A stretch of 64,000 bases of DNA from assembly GCA_036388895.1 (NCBI GenBank), contig DASVQY010000065.1:1-64000 (forward strand), in the 5' to 3' direction. A program made the translations under genes and the position numbers. The notes under the pieces were generated by a model. The model was given only the letters and a program-made list of their open reading frames with translations. It did no database searches and was not told where the DNA came from. Numbering within the stretch: the stretch's first letter is position 1; every line of letters begins with the position of its first letter. This document shows, piece after piece, positions 24,319 to 32,363 of the stretch. Source of the DNA: SXVE01 sp036388895. Its GTDB lineage: Bacteria; Acidobacteriota; Blastocatellia; Pyrinomonadales; Pyrinomonadaceae.

Positions 24319-24723
24319 TTAGTACTTACGGTCGAATTCGGCTAATTTGCGTTTTGCTTTTTCAACGTCACGGTAATCGTCGTCCAATTCTTCACGTTCC
24401 TTGGCGGTAATCACACCGTCTGCTCTGTATTTTTTGAGGTGTTTTTCCAACTCTCTCTGGTTACCTTTTAATTCCTGCTGCAGATAGTATCTTTGTCGTT
24501 GAGCGTTGAGATACGGATCGGAGAAATAAAGGTCGCGGTAGAAGGGATCGTACAAACGATTCCAGCGATTCCGATACCAGTTATAACCGTAATAAGGGCT
24601 GACAACAACCGGTCGGCGAACGACACGAACGATACGTCTCTGCGCTGAAACGGTAATCGCTGCCGAACCGAACAAAAGAAGCATCGCAAATGTGATTGTT
24701 AGTAAGGTTTTTGTGTTTTTCAT
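24319..24723 (-). CDS. Small exported protein, 134 aa
   Basis: Not recognised. ATG 24723 follows AAGGAG; the product begins with a signal peptide (KNTKTLLTITFAMLLLFG, cleavage after VSAQ). The mature part is Arg/Tyr-rich (VVRRPVVVSPYYGYNWYRNR) and ends in a charged helix (about 80-134). Such short Arg/Tyr-rich secreted proteins may associate with the outer envelope. An upstream ATG would add ten residues and lacks a ribosome site. Confidence 0.75.
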   Translation of the reverse strand: MKNTKTLLTITFAMLLLFGSAAITVSAQRRIVRVVRRPVVVSPYYGYNWYRNRWNRLYDPFYRDLYFSDPYLNAQRQRYYLQQELKGNQRELEKHLKKYRADGVITAKEREELDDDYRDVEKAKRKLAEFDRKY

Positions 24724-24944
24724 ATAAACTCCTTGATCTGTGAGTATTAACAAGCGACGCTTTTTAAGGGTAAGTTACGCTTGTTTTTACTGCGGAATTA
24801 AGATGAAAAAGCGGCGAAATGCGTTGTCGTCAAACTCGGGTAACGCCGAAGCGAGACGTTAGATTACAAAGCTTGATTTCGTTCCCGCCCGATTCAAAAT
24901 ACGGGCGGAATTACTTCGAAAACTCATCGGAAAAGTCTGTTGAA

Positions 24945-25187
24945 TTATTTCATTTTATTGCGCTGTTTTAATTCCTTCCAAATCAAAAACAGCAGCACGA
25001 CGATCAGCGGCGGGCTGATAATAAAGAGAATAAATAAGAGTTGAAACAAGCGGGCGACCGGCTCGAATGAGTGATAATCAAACTGTGAAATGCTTAATGG
25101 TTCATTCAAAGTGACTAAATTGATTATAAAAATAGTGGCGAGAAGAATTACAAAAAATAATTTTTTTGATTTTTGATTGCAGTTCAT
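24945..25187 (-). CDS. Small membrane protein, 80 aa
   Basis: Two membrane helices (about 9-25 and 47-68) with short basic ends (ELKQRNKMK). TGAGGTAAAAG precedes the ATG at good distance. No family recognised. Confidence 0.6.
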   Translation of the reverse strand: MNCNQKSKKLFFVILLATIFIINLVTLNEPLSISQFDYHSFEPVARLFQLLFILFIISPPLIVVLLFLIWKELKQRNKMK

Positions 25188-25265
25188 ATCTTTTACCTCA
25201 TTTTTGAAAATGATAGCACAGTAATTTCAATTACAAACAATAATTCCGACGAATGCTTTCTGTTT

Positions 25266-25775
25266 TTATTCGGACTTAATATGCAGTTCGTAACAAACTT
25301 CATCTTCGACTGCGCCGTCTGCCCAGACTTTTTCGTGGACGCGCGTAAAGACGAAGCCTTGTTTCTGATTGGCATATTTCGATGCGAGATTTGATGCGCG
25401 ATGCGAAACGATTATTCTTTCAATGCCGGGATGCGCTTTCGCCCAATCAATTCGGGCTTTATACATCAAATCCGACAAACCTTTTCCGCGAAATTCCGGC
25501 GCGAGCCACGAGCCCCAAAGTATGGCGGTTCTTTTTGTCGGATCGTCCCGGAAAACCGAAACTCCGGTTATCCCGAAAGGTGTTTCGTCAGCGAAAAGCA
25601 TAAAAACGGCTGAATCCCGCGCTTCGAGCCGTTCTCTCCAATCGGCTTCAATAAACTGCGATTCTTTTTCATAACTTGAGCCGAAAACTAGCGGGTCGGT
25701 TTGCAAGGCTTTCAAGCGAATTTCAGAAAATATGAGCCAATCGTCCACGTTTATTTGTCTGATTGAAATATTCAT
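25266..25775 (-). CDS. GNAT-family N-acetyltransferase
   Basis: Acetyl-CoA-dependent acetyltransferase of unknown acceptor. 169 aa; N-terminal ISIRQINVDDWLIFSEIRLK is the usual first strand and helix, and SWLAPEFRGKGLSDLMYK carries the acetyl-CoA-binding R-G-x-G loop. The C-terminal part (GFVFTRVHEKVW) completes the fold. Transcribed away from the neighbouring glycosyltransferase. Confidence 0.88.
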   Translation of the reverse strand: MNISIRQINVDDWLIFSEIRLKALQTDPLVFGSSYEKESQFIEADWRERLEARDSAVFMLFADETPFGITGVSVFRDDPTKRTAILWGSWLAPEFRGKGLSDLMYKARIDWAKAHPGIERIIVSHRASNLASKYANQKQGFVFTRVHEKVWADGAVEDEVCYELHIKSE

Positions 25776-25969
25776 AAAATTTTATGCTTCTTATAACGGG
25801 AAGACGAAAAATTTTGTTTTAGTTATAAGTGTTACGGCAAAAAAGCGGTTCATAGAATAGTTTTTGACCGCCTACAAACATTTTACTTTGAAAACAGGTA
25901 ATTCAAATTGGAAATAAATTGAGTCGTTAAACGGAAAAAATTGATTTTTATAACTTTCTTTTACGCAGT

Positions 25970-27544
25970 ATGTCTTACGATATCGCTTTTGAAATGAAAG
26001 CCGCGCCAGTTAAATCAAGTTTTGTGTTTAAGACGGCAAATTCAAAAATTGCTTCTGTCGCCGTTCCGCTTGTTTTTCTAATTTTGCTTTCGGGAATTCT
26101 GGTTTTCGAGAGACTTTCTGTTCCGCAAATGCCGATTAGTCCCGATTCCGGCGCTTACGCAGTTATCAGCAACGAATTATTGCACGGTAAATCGCTCTAC
26201 ACAGACATTTGGGATCATAAACCGCCCGCGATATTTGTGACAAACGCGATGTCTCAGATGCTGCTCGGGTACTCTACAAAAACGGTTATTATCCTTAATC
26301 TTTTTGTCAGCCTCGTCGTTTTATTCGGACTTTTCTACGCCGGAAAAGCCGGACCGGGCGGCACCGTTTCGGGATTGCTGGCAGCAACGTTGTGGGTTAT
26401 CGTTTCAGGGGTTTTTGTTTTGGAAGGGCGCGACCCGAACACTGAAATCTTTCTCAACGCCTGTTTGGTTTGGGCTTTTGCGATTCTGGCGCGCAACAGG
26501 AAAAATGGATTATCGGTAAAACATTTGATTACAATCGGTTTGCTTCTGACAATCGGTTCGTTTTACAAACCCGTAATTATCGCCAACGCTTTGTTTTTAA
26601 TGGGCGCTCACATTATTTTCCCGCCCGATGCAAACCGCAAAAAGGCATTGACCGACGCTTTTACAGTCGCATCAATCGGAGCAATCGGCTGGATTTTCGT
26701 TTTCGCTTATTTTGCCGCAACGAATCGTTTCGAGATTTTTTATCAAACGATTGTTTCTTACAACAGCTTTTACTCGGGAAATCTTTTGAATAATTTTTTG
26801 GCGCCGATTCGTGGACGTTCCGAAGTATTTCTGGATTTTATGAATCCGCTCGCCGGTTTGACGATTGCCGGCGTATTACTCGTTTTTTTTCACAATCGTC
26901 GCCAAGCCACGCTGCTCGCCGCTTTCGTCTTTTCGACGTGGTTAGCCGTCTCGCTGCCGGGACATTTTTTTTCTCATTATTTTCAATTGTGGCTGCCGCC
27001 ATTAATTGTCGGCGCAAGCTGGGCGATTGGATCGCTTGCCGCTTTTGAAAAGTTTTGGTTAAGATTTGCCTCTTTCGCGGCGGCTGTTTTATTAATCGGA
27101 ATTTTGATAGTGAATCAATTCGCCTCGTATCAATCAGCGATGGCTGAAGATTGGTCGAAATTCGTCAATCCGCCGCTCGCTGCCGGAAGCGACACGGCGC
27201 GAAAAATCAACGAATTGCTTCAGCCGGAAGAAACCTTTTTCCTGTGGGGCAACACCCCGAATTTGTATCTTTTAACCAATCGCAGACCGCCCGCAGCGAT
27301 TATTTTTCAGCAGCATTTATTAAAAAGCCCGGTTTCCGAGCAACTAACAATTCGCGTACAAACTGATTTGGAGCGCGAACGCCCGGAAATGCTCGTCGCG
27401 GAAATCGGCAAAGCGCCGGTTCCCGAATGGATCGTTCGCGATTACGAAATTATGCCGATTCCGCAAAGTAAGAATGCTTATACATTTTATATGCGTCGCG
27501 GCGGAAGGCTTGCCACACAATTTGATTCCGCTTTCGACAGATAA
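25970..27544 (+). CDS. GT39-like GT-C membrane glycosyltransferase
   Basis: 524 aa, about 10-11 membrane helices. ISPDSGAYAVISNELLHGK and YTDIWDHKPP in the first large loop are typical of the ArnT/PMT-like GT-C group, which moves sugars from polyprenyl carriers at the outer face of the inner membrane. A soluble C-terminal segment follows the last helix. Second GT-C protein in the island; it may use the product of the glycosyltransferase at 16.6 kb. It ends 29 bases before Y9. Confidence 0.8.
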   Translation: MSYDIAFEMKAAPVKSSFVFKTANSKIASVAVPLVFLILLSGILVFERLSVPQMPISPDSGAYAVISNELLHGKSLYTDIWDHKPPAIFVTNAMSQMLLGYSTKTVIILNLFVSLVVLFGLFYAGKAGPGGTVSGLLAATLWVIVSGVFVLEGRDPNTEIFLNACLVWAFAILARNRKNGLSVKHLITIGLLLTIGSFYKPVIIANALFLMGAHIIFPPDANRKKALTDAFTVASIGAIGWIFVFAYFAATNRFEIFYQTIVSYNSFYSGNLLNNFLAPIRGRSEVFLDFMNPLAGLTIAGVLLVFFHNRRQATLLAAFVFSTWLAVSLPGHFFSHYFQLWLPPLIVGASWAIGSLAAFEKFWLRFASFAAAVLLIGILIVNQFASYQSAMAEDWSKFVNPPLAAGSDTARKINELLQPEETFFLWGNTPNLYLLTNRRPPAAIIFQQHLLKSPVSEQLTIRVQTDLERERPEMLVAEIGKAPVPEWIVRDYEIMPIPQSKNAYTFYMRRGGRLATQFDSAFDR

Positions 27545-27572
27545 AAACTCTTCATCTTTTCAATTATTTTTT

Positions 27573-27685
27573 GGCGAATGCAGGTCGGGAGTACACGGTA
27601 AAAGCCTTTCGAGGTCTAGCGAGTTCAAATCTCGCCCGCTCCATTTCAAATTTACGGGGCGGAACTCTCGCCAAATCTTGTCGCC
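27573..27685 (+). ncRNA. Y RNA-like element Y9, T-arm and acceptor only
   Basis: Outer stem GGCGA/TCGCC, ATGC, inner GGAGT/ACTCT, conserved AGTACA and CTTGTCGCC. T-arm GCGAGTTCAAATCTCGC and closed acceptor helix CCGCTCC/GGGGCGG, no D-arm. Closest to Y8. It lies 168 bases upstream of rtcB. Confidence 0.82.
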
Positions 27686-27782
27686 GATTTTACAATCTAA
27701 TTATTACAATTCGGGCGGCACTTTAAAACGACAGCTTTTGTTCGACACGAAAAAAGTCTTTTCAAATGCCGTCGCGTCTCGA

Positions 27783-27837
27783 CATTTAACGTTTATCGAA
27801 AAGTTTGTGGTAAATGTTGAATGATAAATGTTAAATG
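27783..27837 (+). repeat. Inverted word repeat just before rtcB
   Basis: CATTTAACGTTTATC (27783-27797) pairs with GATAAATGTTAAATG (27823-27837), one G-T difference. It ends six bases before the rtcB ribosome site. The same word occurs at the lpxB start (45.5 kb). Confidence 0.75.
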
Positions 27838-27852
27838 AAACCAGGAGGAAAA

Positions 27853-29031
27853 ATGCCACACAACAAACTAAACATCAGCGGCGCGCAAGCCGACATTCTT
27901 TCGTGGGTCAACCACGAGCTTTCGACCGACGAACACAATATGCTGCGCAACGTTTCGCGCCTTCCGTGTCTTTACAAACACGTAGCGTTGATGCCCGACG
28001 CTCATCTCGGAATCGGCTCGATGGTCGGTTCGGTCATTGCTACAAAAGACGCCGTCATCCCCGCTACCGTGGGCGTGGATATTGGTTGCGGAATGGCGGC
28101 AATCAAGACACCTTTCAAGAGTTCGATTCTCGAAGGAAAGTTGAAAGATTTGCGTCATCAAATCGAGCGCACGATTCCCGTCGGGTTTAACGAACACAAA
28201 GAAGCCGTTGACGAATCGAACGCTTGGGAAGGCTGGAAACAGTTCGGCGATTTGCACAAAGGCGTTCAGCATCGTCGCGACAAAGCGATGAAACAACTCG
28301 GGACGCTTGGCGGCGGAAACCATTTTTTGGAAGTCTGTCTCGATACCGAAGACAACGTTTGGCTGATGCTGCATTCCGGTTCGCGCAACATCGGTAATGA
28401 AGTCGCTTCGCGGCATATCGAAACGGCGAAATCGCTGCACAAATTGTCCGAGCTTCCCGACCCGAATCTCGCTTATTTCGTTCAGGGAACCGAAGAATTC
28501 AAAAATTACTGGCGCGATTTGGAGTGGGCGCAAAGCTACGCGATGAAGAATCGAGAGATTATGATGAAGCGTCTTTTGCGTCAATTTAACCGAATGTTCA
28601 ACAACAGCGAAGATTTCGTGCCCGAAGTTTCGGTAAACTGCCATCACAATTACGTTTCGCCTGAAGTTCATTTCGGCGAAAAAGTTTACATCACCCGCAA
28701 AGGCGCGATTCGCGCGGACGAGGGCGTTTACGGAATCATTCCCGGCTCGATGGGCGCAAAATCGTTTATCGTTAAAGGCTTGGGAAATCCCCAGAGTTTT
28801 AATTCGTGTTCACACGGAGCGGGACGAAAAATGTCGCGCACGCAAGCGAAAAAAGCGTTTACGCGAGCCGATCTGGAACGCCAAACCGCAGGCGTCGAGT
28901 GCCGAAAAGACGCCGGCGTTATTGACGAAATCCCGTCGGCGTATAAAAACATTGACGAAGTTATGCGCAACCAAAGCGATTTAGTCGAAGTTGTCGCACA
29001 ATTGAAGCAAGTCGTTTGCGTTAAGGGTTAA
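27853..29031 (+). CDS. rtcB: RtcB RNA ligase
   Basis: GTP- and Mn-dependent ligase that joins 2',3'-cyclic phosphate (or 3'-phosphate) and 5'-OH RNA ends, as left by many tRNA nucleases. Motifs: GVDIGCGM (Asp76 and Cys79 bind Mn), TLGGGNHFLE, HSGSRNIG, NCHHNY and SHGAGRKMSR with His321, the predicted guanylylated residue. 392 aa from ATG 27853, which follows AGGAGG; an ATG six codons upstream lacks a site. No archease or RtcA is seen. Its place beside rsr and a tRNA array points to tRNA repair. Confidence 0.95.
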   Translation: MPHNKLNISGAQADILSWVNHELSTDEHNMLRNVSRLPCLYKHVALMPDAHLGIGSMVGSVIATKDAVIPATVGVDIGCGMAAIKTPFKSSILEGKLKDLRHQIERTIPVGFNEHKEAVDESNAWEGWKQFGDLHKGVQHRRDKAMKQLGTLGGGNHFLEVCLDTEDNVWLMLHSGSRNIGNEVASRHIETAKSLHKLSELPDPNLAYFVQGTEEFKNYWRDLEWAQSYAMKNREIMMKRLLRQFNRMFNNSEDFVPEVSVNCHHNYVSPEVHFGEKVYITRKGAIRADEGVYGIIPGSMGAKSFIVKGLGNPQSFNSCSHGAGRKMSRTQAKKAFTRADLERQTAGVECRKDAGVIDEIPSAYKNIDEVMRNQSDLVEVVAQLKQVVCVKG

Positions 29032-29099
29032 AAGAATTACGGAATGCGGATTGCAAATTAAAATAAAATCCGTATTCCATAATCCGCAAGGAGGAAATC

Positions 29100-29138
29100 A
29101 TGAAACGAGAAACATTACAAAACCGCGAATTTTACTAG
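29100..29138 (+). CDS. Micro-ORF of 12 codons with AGGAGG site
   Basis: CAAGGAGG lies just before ATG 29100; product MKRETLQNREFY. The stop runs straight into a 9-bp hairpin (29138-29174). Could be a leader peptide for the 266-residue gene, or chance. Confidence 0.3.
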   Translation: MKRETLQNREFY

Positions 29139-29174
29139 CGCGGACGTAAAAATTATAAATTTAAGCGTCCGTGC
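29138..29174 (+). other. Hairpin between rtcB and the 266-aa gene
   Basis: GCGCGGACG pairs with CGTCCGTGC (one G-U) around a 19-base A/T-rich loop. No T-run, so probably not a terminator. Confidence 0.5.
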
Positions 29175-29213
29175 AAAATCTTGGAAATTAAAAAATAAAG
29201 AGGAAAATTTTGT

Positions 29214-30014
29214 ATGGACATTCAATTACTTGAAAAGCAATTCCGTAAAATCGGGGCGCGCGTGAAAATCTTCGCCGTCGAATCGGAATTTCAGCGCGAC
29301 GGAATTGATATTCGCAGCGACAAACAAGGCGAGTTTTTCCAGATCAGAGTTACTGATAGAGAAAGCGTCGAATATGAAGTCGTTGATCTAAAACCCGAAA
29401 TGCGTCATTTGCTTTTAATGGCAAGACGCAACAACGGCAAAGATAAATTTCTTTGCGGTCACGACGAACGCCACTGGTTCGTTTGTGCTGTTCCCGGAAA
29501 CGGAATTAACGGCGTTGTCAGAGCGATGGAAGCGCTACAGCCGGAAACGGTTCGCGGGCGAATTTCTCAAAACCTTCGCCGCAGCAAAAATCGTTTTGAC
29601 CGTCGCAACGAAGCATTCATCCGACAAGGCGAATGGTTTTTCATTCCCGCGCCCGAACTCGTTGTAAATCCGACCTTTAATAATCCTATTCATAAAAACG
29701 AGCCGCTCAGCCGCGGAAGAGGCAGCAAACCACACGTTTGTGCAGAAATCTTTCGCAGCGGCGGTGAATTAGTTTGGGTTTGTTCGCGGTTTTCGAGCGG
29801 AGTTTCTCCGAAAAGATACGCCGAACTGATCAAAACCGATCAAAAGGCGTCTCAGTGGAACTGGCGCACTTTCGTCCGCGACGCGAAAGTTTATGCTCGC
29901 GGAACGGTTCGTCACTCAGACCACAAAACAATTTACCTCGACGGCTGGCATCAAGTTTTTATGAACACTGAAAACGAAGCTCCGGGAATGCAGCATGTTG
30001 TGTTTTTGGACTAA
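29214..30014 (+). CDS. Unknown 266-aa protein downstream of rtcB
   Basis: No family I can name. Begins MDIQLLEKQFRKIGARVKIF; recognisable blocks are KFLCGHDERHWFVCAVP, RQGEWFFIPAPELV, RGRGSKPHVCAEIFR and VRHSDHKTIYLDGWHQVF. Rich in His, Arg, Trp and Cys, with conserved-looking HxxRH and H-D-H patterns that could suit an RNA enzyme. AGAGGAAAA precedes the ATG. Same strand as rtcB, so a role in RNA repair is inferred from position only. Confidence 0.75.
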   Translation: MDIQLLEKQFRKIGARVKIFAVESEFQRDGIDIRSDKQGEFFQIRVTDRESVEYEVVDLKPEMRHLLLMARRNNGKDKFLCGHDERHWFVCAVPGNGINGVVRAMEALQPETVRGRISQNLRRSKNRFDRRNEAFIRQGEWFFIPAPELVVNPTFNNPIHKNEPLSRGRGSKPHVCAEIFRSGGELVWVCSRFSSGVSPKRYAELIKTDQKASQWNWRTFVRDAKVYARGTVRHSDHKTIYLDGWHQVFMNTENEAPGMQHVVFLD

Positions 30015-30058
30015 TCAAAACAGGCGATAAACTAAAATTTATCACCAATTAATTTCTC

Positions 30059-30118
30059 GCAGACGGAAAAACTTGACTATCCCGGTTCTTGGCTAGTCTC
30101 GTAAGCCGTGCCGTCTGC
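30059..30118 (+). other. Possible structured RNA after the rtcB unit
   Basis: GCAGACGG pairs perfectly with CCGTCTGC (8 bp), with inner GACTA/TAGTC. Two more hairpins flank it: GATAAA/TTTATC (about 30024-30042) and GGAGCG/CGCTCC (30124-30152). Nothing coding is seen between 30015 and 30380; these hairpins may mark the end of the transcript. Confidence 0.4.
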
Positions 30119-30380
30119 CGGAAGGAGCGGATTCGATGCAAATAATTCGCTCCTAATAATTTACATATCTCTTTTGGTAAAATTATTTGAAACCACATTA
30201 AATTGGCATTCGAATAAAATTTTAGTATTTAACAAAAAATTGATATACAAATTCAATCGAAATCATCTAAAATAGCGGTGAGTTTTTTCTTACGCACAAA
30301 ATATAGTGGTCGAGGTTGTTTTGTATCTCAAGGTTCCGTTTTTATGTAATAATTAAATAAATAGAAGGAGGCGATTTAAT

Positions 30381-30938
30381 TTGCTGACAGGACGAGTTTT
30401 ACTTCTCAACTTTTCTTACGAACCGCTCGGCACGGTCGGTGTCGCGCGTTCTATGTGTTTGTGGATCGGCGGCAAAGTTACAGTCGAGGAATATGACGGA
30501 GAGAATGTTCTGCATTCGCCTTCGCAGGTTTTTCGAGTTCCGAGCGTTGTGCGTCTCAGGCATTATATAAACGTTCACCGCAAACGGCGAGAAACCACAA
30601 TGAAGCGTGCTCGAATTTATATTCGCGACCGCTATATGTGTCAATACTGCGGCGAACACCGACACGCCAAAGATTTGACGCTCGATCATATTTTTCCGCG
30701 CGCGCAGGGCGGCGAAAGCACTCCGCAGAACCTTGTCACGGCTTGCGTAAAATGCAACCAGCGAAAAGGAAATCGCACGCCCGAACAAGCCAGAATGCCG
30801 CTGCTGACTTCGCAGAAACTTCTCCAGCTCGGACTTGATCGCGTTCTGCTTTGTCATTACGCCGAATCAAAACCGGAATGGAAAAAATATCTGTTTATGG
30901 ACGATTTCGTTGAAGAAACCCAAATTTTAGCGGCGTAA
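30381..30938 (+). CDS. HNH endonuclease family protein
   Basis: 185 aa. TTG start chosen because AAGGAGG lies at the right distance. The HNH/zinc-ribbon core is clear: CQYCGEH, LTLDHIFPRAQGG and NLVTACVKCNQRKGNRTPEQ, with paired Cys for zinc and the catalytic DH plus N. The N-terminal 85 residues are a conserved domain of this stand-alone family, common as a single chromosomal gene in many bacteria. Nuclease target unknown. Confidence 0.88.
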   Translation: MLTGRVLLLNFSYEPLGTVGVARSMCLWIGGKVTVEEYDGENVLHSPSQVFRVPSVVRLRHYINVHRKRRETTMKRARIYIRDRYMCQYCGEHRHAKDLTLDHIFPRAQGGESTPQNLVTACVKCNQRKGNRTPEQARMPLLTSQKLLQLGLDRVLLCHYAESKPEWKKYLFMDDFVEETQILAA

Positions 30939-30949
30939 TGTAAACGAAA

Positions 30950-31024
30950 TGAAAAGCGGTAATCGGTAAAAAGCGGCGAAAATGAAATTATTGGCACTTT
31001 CCGTTTTTCCGTTTACCGCTTTCA
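30950..31024 (+). repeat. Inverted word repeat between the HNH and methyltransferase genes
   Basis: TGAAAAGCGGTAATCGGTAA (30950-30969) and TTCCGTTTACCGCTTTCA (31007-31024) are imperfect reverse complements. May act as hairpin terminator of the HNH gene. Confidence 0.55.
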
Positions 31025-31031
31025 ATTAAAA

Positions 31032-31775
31032 ATGAATCTTTACGAACACACCTGGCTTTATGATTTAGTTCACGAAAAACCCGCCGATTCCGAACAAATC
31101 GCATTTTACGAACGCTGCATCGAGCGGTATGGCTCGCCGGTTCTCGAATTAGCGTGCGGCACCGGAAATTATATCGTCACGCTTTCTCAGCAGAACGTGG
31201 AAATTTCCGGTCTCGATATTTCACCGGAAATGCTGCACGCCGCCGAAGAAAGAGCCAACAAAAAATCGGTCGAAACCAATCTTTATAACGGCGATATGCG
31301 TTCGTTTGATTTGAACGAAAAATTTCGCTTGATTTTCATCGCCGGAAACTCTTTGCAGCACCTTTTGACGCTCGAAGATGTGGAATCTACTTTCGATTCG
31401 GTAAAACGACATTTGCAGCCCGGCGGTAGATTCATCGTCGAAGTTTTTAATCCGTCGCTCGAATTGCTTTCGAGAAATCCGAACCGGCGTTATTCGGTCG
31501 GCGAATATCAAACCGAAGACGGATTTGTTTTTATAACGGAAAATGTACGCTATGACGCCGCCACGCAAATAAACAGGATTGATTGGCATTACCGCAAGCA
31601 AAACGCGAACGAGGAAAGAACCGTTTCGTTCATGATGCGCCAGTTTTTCCCGCAGGAATTGTATTTGCTTTTCCGCTATAACGGCTTTCGCGTCGAACGT
31701 AAATTCGGCGATTTCGACGAAACAGACTTTTCCGGCGCTTCTCCGAAACAAATCATCATCGCCGCCGCCGCTTAA
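31032..31775 (+). CDS. SAM-dependent methyltransferase
   Basis: Class I methyltransferase, 247 aa. Motif I VLELACGTGNYIVTL, motif II GLDISPEMLHAAEE, then NGDMRSF and FIAGNSLQHLL. N-terminal YEHTWLYDLVHE is common in this small-molecule group. Target unknown; not obviously linked to its neighbours. Confidence 0.88.
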   Translation: MNLYEHTWLYDLVHEKPADSEQIAFYERCIERYGSPVLELACGTGNYIVTLSQQNVEISGLDISPEMLHAAEERANKKSVETNLYNGDMRSFDLNEKFRLIFIAGNSLQHLLTLEDVESTFDSVKRHLQPGGRFIVEVFNPSLELLSRNPNRRYSVGEYQTEDGFVFITENVRYDAATQINRIDWHYRKQNANEERTVSFMMRQFFPQELYLLFRYNGFRVERKFGDFDETDFSGASPKQIIIAAAA

Positions 31776-31826
31776 AATATTTTCGGTTATTCAGTTTTCA
31801 ATCAAATAACTCGAAACGAGGTGTTT

Positions 31827-32354
31827 ATGAAACTGATATTAATTTACGGCTCGCCCGCCGTCGGTAAATTAACCGTCGCCAACGAAATAGCCCGAAAAAC
31901 CGATTTCAAAGTTTTTCATAATCATTTGACGATTGATGCGGTCGAGCCGATTTTCGAGTTCGGCACGTCGTCTTTTTGGAAATTGGTGCATTTTTTTCGC
32001 ATCGAAACCGTCGCCGAAGCCGCGCGAGCCGGGCAAAATCTGATTTACACTTTTTGTTACGCGAAAGATTCCGACGACGAACACGTTCGATTGATAACGA
32101 AAGCGGTCGAAGAAAACGGCGGAGAAATACTTTTTGTTTTGCTTGTCGCGGAGAAATCCGAAATAGAAAAACGGGTTTTGGCGGAGTCGCGGAAACGATA
32201 CGGTAAAGCGAAAACAATCGAAATTCTGCACGAGGTTTGGGACAAATATGATTTGTTTTCGCCCGTTCCCGATCGTGAAAGTTTGATCGTTGATAACACG
32301 AAGATTTCCGCCGAAGAAACCACTTTAAAGATAATCGAACATTTCAATTTGTGA
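31827..32354 (+). CDS. P-loop kinase-like NTPase
   Basis: 175 aa. Walker A YGSPAVGKLTVAN at the N-terminus; the ...HNHLTIDAVEPIF and DNTKISAEETT segments resemble small AAA/shikimate-kinase-type proteins that phosphorylate small molecules. ATG 31827 was taken since GAGG lies at the right spacing; a GTG two codons earlier is possible. Confidence 0.78.
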   Translation: MKLILIYGSPAVGKLTVANEIARKTDFKVFHNHLTIDAVEPIFEFGTSSFWKLVHFFRIETVAEAARAGQNLIYTFCYAKDSDDEHVRLITKAVEENGGEILFVLLVAEKSEIEKRVLAESRKRYGKAKTIEILHEVWDKYDLFSPVPDRESLIVDNTKISAEETTLKIIEHFNL

Positions 32355-32363
32355 AAAAATATT

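Noticed and set aside
24790..24850. GGCGAAATGCG and TTGTCGTC as a tenth Y RNA
   Set aside because: The ACTACAT signature, the inner stem and a closing TCGCC arm are missing.
12970..30014. Prophage or integrative element carrying the tRNA array
   Set aside because: No integrase, capsid, tail, terminase, relaxase or transposase frame was recognised, and no clear attachment-site repeat was found at the ends.
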